DNA from: an uncultured Bdellovibrio sp.
GTDB lineage: Bacteria; Bdellovibrionota; Bdellovibrionia; Bdellovibrionales; Bdellovibrionaceae
DNA: 11,318 bases
NCBI GenBank assembly: GCA_946482355.1
Contig: CAMLRE010000025.1
Coordinates: forward strand, 1 to 11,318
Direction of reading: 5' to 3'
The position numbers and the translations under genes were made by a program. Of the stretch, positions 7,273 through 11,318 are shown in pieces. Positions within the stretch are counted from its first letter, which is position 1, and each line of letters opens with the position of its first letter. The notes under the pieces were generated by a model. It did not search any database and was not told the DNA's origin. It saw only the letters and a list, made by a program, of their open reading frames with translations.

Positions 7273-8391
7273 CTAGGCCGCACCCTTCACTTTAAAGAAA
7301 AAGTGGTTCATTAAAATCTGACGAATACTTTGTAAATCTTCTGAGCCATCAGAAAGTCCGGCATCATCAATAGCTTTAGGCATACCGTAAACTGCACAAG
7401 TCGCTTCGGTTTGGGTCACGACTTTTCCCATATATTTTTTGATATGCGGAATACCCTGAATACCATCTTCGCCCATACCTGTTAAAACAATGCTTAACAT
7501 TCTTGAACGGTAAATCGGCGCTGCTGTTTCAAACATAAAATCAGCCGACGGGCGAACACTGTGACGTTGTTCTTTTTGATTAAGAATAATTTTAACAGAT
7601 TTATCCGGATCAGCACGTAATTCCATATGGTAGTTACCAGGAGCAATATAGATTGTACTCGGGCGTACAACTTCTTCGTGCTCAGCTTCTTTAAAATGTA
7701 AACCTGAAATTTTTGATAAACGTTCCGCCAGCTGCAAAGTAAATCCTGCCGGCATATGTTGAACGATAAACATCGGGCCAAATTGTTTTTCGACAAATTT
7801 GCCTAAACCATCAAACAATGTTTCTAAAGCACGCGGGCCACCTGTTGAACTGGCAATCGTAACCGCATCCGGTTTAAATGTAGCCACCGCCGAAAAATGT
7901 TTTTTCGGAAGATCTGCCGGTTTTACCGGAGCTACCGGAGCAGCTGGTTTTGGTGCTTCAGCTTCTTTGTGAAATTGAAAGAATTGTAAAATTTTAGGTA
8001 ATAGACGGGCTTTTAAACGTTTAACGTTGTCTTCCAAAGATCCAGAAAGAGCTGTGTCTGTCTGTTCGTCTTTGGCTAGAAAATCGACTTGCGAATATTG
8101 TAAAGCCTTTAAAGTATCAGGAGCTTCGCCAGCCGTTGAAAATAAAACAACCGGGGTTTGAAAGTTTTTAGCTCTGATTTCTTCGATCACTTGTAAGCCA
8201 TTTTTTTCTGGCATGTTCATATCTAAAACCACGATGTCTGGTTTTTTTTCATTAAAATATTCAATAGCCGTTCGACCGTTTGAGGCGGTCGAAAGGCTTT
8301 CAATTTGTGCTTCGTTCTCAAGCGACTTACGTAGCAGTGCGCGCACTGCTAAAGAATCGTCGACAATAAGAACGTTCAGTCTTTTACTCAT
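7273..8391 (-). CDS. cheB: Chemotaxis glutamate methylesterase/deamidase CheB
   Basis: The 372-aa protein removes receptor methyl groups and can deamidate receptor glutamines; the kinase activates it through its receiver. Residues 1-125 form the receiver, with Asp11/Asp12, phospho-acceptor Asp57 in 'VVLDMNMPEKNG' and Lys107. Residues 141-170 form a Pro/Ala/Lys linker. The methylesterase domain follows, with the catalytic triad Ser182 ('SSTGGP'), His212 ('VQHMP') and Asp309 ('GMGEDG'). All active residues are present and the length is normal. The gene starts 3 nt after the cheW stop and has no clear Shine-Dalgarno, so it likely depends on translation of cheW. cheR follows with no gap, the pair that sets receptor methylation. 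Confidence 0.95.
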   Translation of the reverse strand: MSKRLNVLIVDDSLAVRALLRKSLENEAQIESLSTASNGRTAIEYFNEKKPDIVVLDMNMPEKNGLQVIEEIRAKNFQTPVVLFSTAGEAPDTLKALQYSQVDFLAKDEQTDTALSGSLEDNVKRLKARLLPKILQFFQFHKEAEAPKPAAPVAPVKPADLPKKHFSAVATFKPDAVTIASSTGGPRALETLFDGLGKFVEKQFGPMFIVQHMPAGFTLQLAERLSKISGLHFKEAEHEEVVRPSTIYIAPGNYHMELRADPDKSVKIILNQKEQRHSVRPSADFMFETAAPIYRSRMLSIVLTGMGEDGIQGIPHIKKYMGKVVTQTEATCAVYGMPKAIDDAGLSDGSEDLQSIRQILMNHFFFKVKGAA

Positions 8392-8394
8392 AGT

Positions 8395-8856
8395 CTAAGT
8401 TTCGCTAGCTAACGCTTTCCCATTTAGGTCTAAACATTTTAAAATCGACTCGATATCAAGCATACTTAGAATGTCATGTTGAGATTTGAAAACGCCTTTC
8501 ATAAACTGTGCAATTTTTGGTTCAACAGTTTCTGGAGTGTTTTCAAAATTGTTATAATCGTTTTCGACAACGTCACCAACGCGGTCTACCGGAAAGGCCA
8601 TCAAGATACCGTCTGTACGACAAACGATCGTGTTGGTTAATTCCGTGTTTTCCTGTTTTGGTAAACCGAACATTTCACGTAAATCAATCGACACGGCGAT
8701 TTGGCCGCGCAGATTGATTAACCCTTTAACGTAAGATGGCGCTAAAGGGATCGGAGTGATCGGTAAACTTTTAGTAACCTCTTGCACTTGTTGCACATCT
8801 AACGCGTACATGCGGTCTTCGAGATAGAATGTGCAGGCTTGTTCTTGTAAACTCAT
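8395..8856 (-). CDS. cheW: Chemotaxis coupling protein CheW
   Basis: This 153-aa single-domain SH3-like adaptor links chemoreceptors to CheA in the signalling array. The family core is clear: 'YALDVQQVQEV' (17-27), 'ITPIPLAPSYVKGLINLRGQ' (33-52), with Arg50 at the conserved NLRG position, and 'IDLREMFGLP' (57-66). Its ATG overlaps the cheA stop by 4 nt (ATGA). AAGGA lies 11 nt upstream inside the end of cheA (8868-8872), so the two are translationally coupled. A glutamate/asparagine-rich loop (98-110) is the only local peculiarity. Confidence 0.95.
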   Translation of the reverse strand: MSLQEQACTFYLEDRMYALDVQQVQEVTKSLPITPIPLAPSYVKGLINLRGQIAVSIDLREMFGLPKQENTELTNTIVCRTDGILMAFPVDRVGDVVENDYNNFENTPETVEPKIAQFMKGVFKSQHDILSMLDIESILKCLDLNGKALASET

Positions 8857-11318
8857 ACAGCCACGTTTCCTTGTTTCTTAGCTTTTACAGACGTTAAATA
8901 TCTAAATAACGTTTCTACAAGCTCGGTTTCTTTAATTTTTTCTAAGTATTCATTAAATCCAGCTTCAAGACCTTCCTGAGCATAAGCTTCAGAAAACTTA
9001 GTCGTGATCGCGATTAACGGAATATGGTTGTACATATCTTGTGAACGGATAGCTTTCGCTAATTCTAAACCATTCATCACCGGCATTTCGATATCACTTA
9101 ATACTAAGTCGTAATTGTCTTGCGCTAAAAGATCTAAAGCTTCTTGACCATGATTAGCTACAACCACATGCAATTGGTTTTTCTTTAAAATAGCCACTAA
9201 GTGACGTTTAAAGAAATTTGAATCTTCAACGAGAAGAATTTTGCACGCTTTAACGTTTAACGGTTTAGAATTAAATTTCTTTTGTTCTTCAACATAAGAA
9301 ACTAAATCAGGAACTCGCTCAGACGCTTGGCCTGGAGCCATCTTATTCATTAGATGTTCAACGCACTCATAAGCATTGATGATCACAGAAACTTCGCCAT
9401 TCACCAGTAAGCTTCCTAAAACACCTTTACGGTCAGAGAAAGCATCGTCAATATTTGTCGAAGTTGAAATCACATCTAAAATTTCATGCACTTGCAGGGC
9501 ATAAAGTTTTGTGTTTTTCTTGATCACAACTGTTTTACAAGTTTGGTAAGTTTGCGATAAATTCACGATGTCAAATTTACCGTAACCAAGGTACTCATGA
9601 ATCGACATGATCGGAAGTAACTGGTCGCGGTATTGAACAACCGGAATTTCGCCAGACATTTGAATATCTGACCATTGAAATTCTTCAAGACGGTGAACCA
9701 CAGCTAATGGTAATCCATGCACTGTAGGTGCTCCCACTTTACAGAATAAGAATTCTTGTTGGTCTGAAATCGCTTCGCGAGCTTGTAAACCAGCATCTTC
9801 TTCTTGCGGACGGGCAGCTGTAAGCTGAGCGTATTTAGCAAGACCGATCACATCTAAAATCAATGACACTGAACCATCACCTAAAACTGTAGCTCCTGAA
9901 TAAACCGAAAGGTTTTTTAAGAAACGGCTTAAAGGTTTAACAACGATATCTGCCGTGTCATGGATTTCATCCACCACTAAGCCAAAATATCTATTATCAG
10001 CATTTAGAACGACGATATTATAGCTTGATTGGTCTTTTTTATTTTCTGGATTTAGAACTTCACCTAAGATCACCAGCGGTAATAATTTACCACGTAAACG
10101 GAACACCGGTTTACCTTGGATGTATTCAATTTTTTCTTCTTCAGAATCAGGGTTATTTTCAACACGCACGAGTTCCACAAGTTTGACCTGTGGGATTGCG
10201 TATTTTTCTTCGCCTGATTTGATAATCATCGCTGGCACGATCGCTAACGTCAGAGGAATTTTTAAAGATAAAGTCATACCTTTACCTAACTCACTCTTAA
10301 GCTCTACACGGCCACCGATTTTTTCGATATTGTTTTTCACAACATCCATACCTACACCGCGGCCAGAAATGTTTGTTACATTTGCTGCCGTAGAAAAACC
10401 AGCAGCGAAAATCAGTTCGTGAGCTTCACGGTCTGTCATTTTCGTAGCTTTTTCTTGTGTGATGATGCCTTTTTCGATCGCTTTTTTAATCAGTTTATCG
10501 CGATTTAAACCACGGCCGTTATCAGTAACCTGAATAATAACCTGGCCACCTTCATGAAATGAACGCACTAAAATTTGGCCCATTTCAGATTTACCAGTTT
10601 GACGGCGTTCATCGGGAGTTTCCAATCCGTGATCGCAGGCATTTCTGATAATGTGGGTTAATGGATCTTTAATCGCTTCGATTAAGGATTTATCTAACTC
10701 TGTTTCTGTACCTTCAAGAGTTAGTTCGATTTTTTTATTTAATTCTTTAGCTAAGTCTCTGACTACGCGTTGGAATTTACTTAATACGTTACCAATCGGT
10801 TGCATGCGGGTTTTCATGACTTCTGATTGTAATTCAGAAGTAACCACATCTAAACGTTGGCTTAAGTTTAAAAATTCCAAATCATCACTGCTATTAGAAA
10901 TTTGTAAAACCTGATTACGAACTAAAACCATTTCGCTCATCATGGTCATCAAATTATCTAATAAAGCTACCGGTACACGAACAGTTGTATTGGCGTCATC
11001 AGCTCCTGCTGGAGGCGGAGTATTAGACGAAGCAGGGGCCGAAGGCGATGAAGCCTGGGCTGTTGGCGGTGGGGTAGGCTGTGCAGCAGGTGACGCTTGC
11101 GCTGAAGACGCAGCACTCGGAGGAGGCGCAGACTGAGCTGTTCCTGTTTTAAAACTTGATGTCATCTGTTGAACCTTATCTTTAAATTGCGGAGTCATAT
11201 TTACCATATGCTCGCGACTGAATTCGCCGAACAGATCAAAGGCTTTAAGCAGGCGGTCAACGCCGACAGCTTTTAATTGCACATAGCCTTTGCGCACGGG
11301 TTCCATACGAGTTTCAAG
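8853..11318 (-). CDS. cheA: Hybrid chemotaxis histidine kinase CheA, N-terminus outside window
   Basis: This is the kinase of the operon. Numbering from an ATG at 11306 (the frame stays open for the remaining 12 nt, so the gene probably continues), residues 1-52 are helical. Residues 58-103 are a Pro/Ala/Ser linker, 104-170 the P3 dimerisation helices, and 171-355 the P4 ATPase: N box 'HIIRNACDHGLE', G1 'DNGRGLN' and G2 'GRGVGMDVV'. Residues 355-495 are the P5 CheW-like domain. A second CheW-like domain spans about 515-655. A receiver spans about 687-808, with Glu694/Asp695, phospho-acceptor Asp738 ('VLSDIEMPVMNG'), Thr768/Thr769 and Lys790. The P1 domain with the phosphorylated histidine is not in the window; no clear P2 is seen. 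It should phosphorylate CheB and its own receiver, and perhaps the operon's Hpt protein. The stop overlaps cheW. This layout is known among hybrid CheA proteins outside enterobacteria. The promoter of the operon lies beyond the right edge. Confidence 0.93.
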   Translation of the reverse strand, partial: LETRMEPVRKGYVQLKAVGVDRLLKAFDLFGEFSREHMVNMTPQFKDKVQQMTSSFKTGTAQSAPPPSAASSAQASPAAQPTPPPTAQASSPSAPASSNTPPPAGADDANTTVRVPVALLDNLMTMMSEMVLVRNQVLQISNSSDDLEFLNLSQRLDVVTSELQSEVMKTRMQPIGNVLSKFQRVVRDLAKELNKKIELTLEGTETELDKSLIEAIKDPLTHIIRNACDHGLETPDERRQTGKSEMGQILVRSFHEGGQVIIQVTDNGRGLNRDKLIKKAIEKGIITQEKATKMTDREAHELIFAAGFSTAANVTNISGRGVGMDVVKNNIEKIGGRVELKSELGKGMTLSLKIPLTLAIVPAMIIKSGEEKYAIPQVKLVELVRVENNPDSEEEKIEYIQGKPVFRLRGKLLPLVILGEVLNPENKKDQSSYNIVVLNADNRYFGLVVDEIHDTADIVVKPLSRFLKNLSVYSGATVLGDGSVSLILDVIGLAKYAQLTAARPQEEDAGLQAREAISDQQEFLFCKVGAPTVHGLPLAVVHRLEEFQWSDIQMSGEIPVVQYRDQLLPIMSIHEYLGYGKFDIVNLSQTYQTCKTVVIKKNTKLYALQVHEILDVISTSTNIDDAFSDRKGVLGSLLVNGEVSVIINAYECVEHLMNKMAPGQASERVPDLVSYVEEQKKFNSKPLNVKACKILLVEDSNFFKRHLVAILKKNQLHVVVANHGQEALDLLAQDNYDLVLSDIEMPVMNGLELAKAIRSQDMYNHIPLIAITTKFSEAYAQEGLEAGFNEYLEKIKETELVETLFRYLTSVKAKKQGNVAV

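Noticed and set aside
7494..7796. 100-aa open frame on the - strand within cheB, different frame
   Set aside because: It overlaps the CheB catalytic domain, and its translation is low-quality, rich in Leu, Lys and Arg, with no motif.

Overview
The window looks like chromosomal DNA from a Bdellovibrio-type predatory bacterium (Bdellovibrionota). The reasons are two giant secreted fibre proteins of the kind these bacteria carry in many copies, a full chemosensory operon of deltaproteobacterial style, and an AT-rich base composition by eye. That composition is closer to low-GC relatives such as the B. exovorus lineage than to B. bacteriovorus. The species assignment is inference. No phage, transposon, CRISPR, rRNA or tRNA signature was seen.

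Left half, + strand (2-5476): two tandem genes for long modular fibre proteins. The first is cut by the left edge. It has tail-fibre/YadA-head-like glycine-asparagine repeats, then two 'GNVGIG..SP..LDV' collar repeats, then a C-terminal peptidase S74 (endosialidase-type) intramolecular chaperone with an intact Ser/Lys autocleavage dyad. The second is complete at 1399 aa. It has a signal peptide, an N-terminal domain shared by this fibre family, six collar repeats, and a cysteine-rich C-terminal tip in place of S74. Both fit the mosaic adhesive trimer (MAT) type of fibre described in Bdellovibrio, in which conserved shafts carry exchangeable tips.

Right half, - strand (11318-5490): a tightly packed operon read right to left, cheA (5' end outside the window) - cheW - cheB - cheR - an Hpt/pseudo-receiver gene. 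Junctions are a 4-nt ATGA overlap, a 3-nt gap, a direct TAG-ATG abutment and a 19-nt gap. CheA carries P3, P4 and P5, an extra CheW-like domain and a C-terminal receiver, so it is a hybrid kinase. CheR and CheB are the adaptation methyltransferase and methylesterase, and CheW is the coupling protein. The last protein pairs a histidine phosphotransfer domain with a receiver-like domain that appears to lack the phospho-acceptor aspartate. No free CheY and no chemoreceptor gene lie in the window.

The fibre and chemosensory blocks converge. Their stop codons are 13 nt apart and share one hairpin with A/T tracts on both sides, which should act as a bidirectional terminator. A second hairpin, at the 3' end of cheR, has a T-rich tail only on the opposite strand, so it could stop antisense transcription entering the operon. 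No gene-free stretch exceeds 60 nt.
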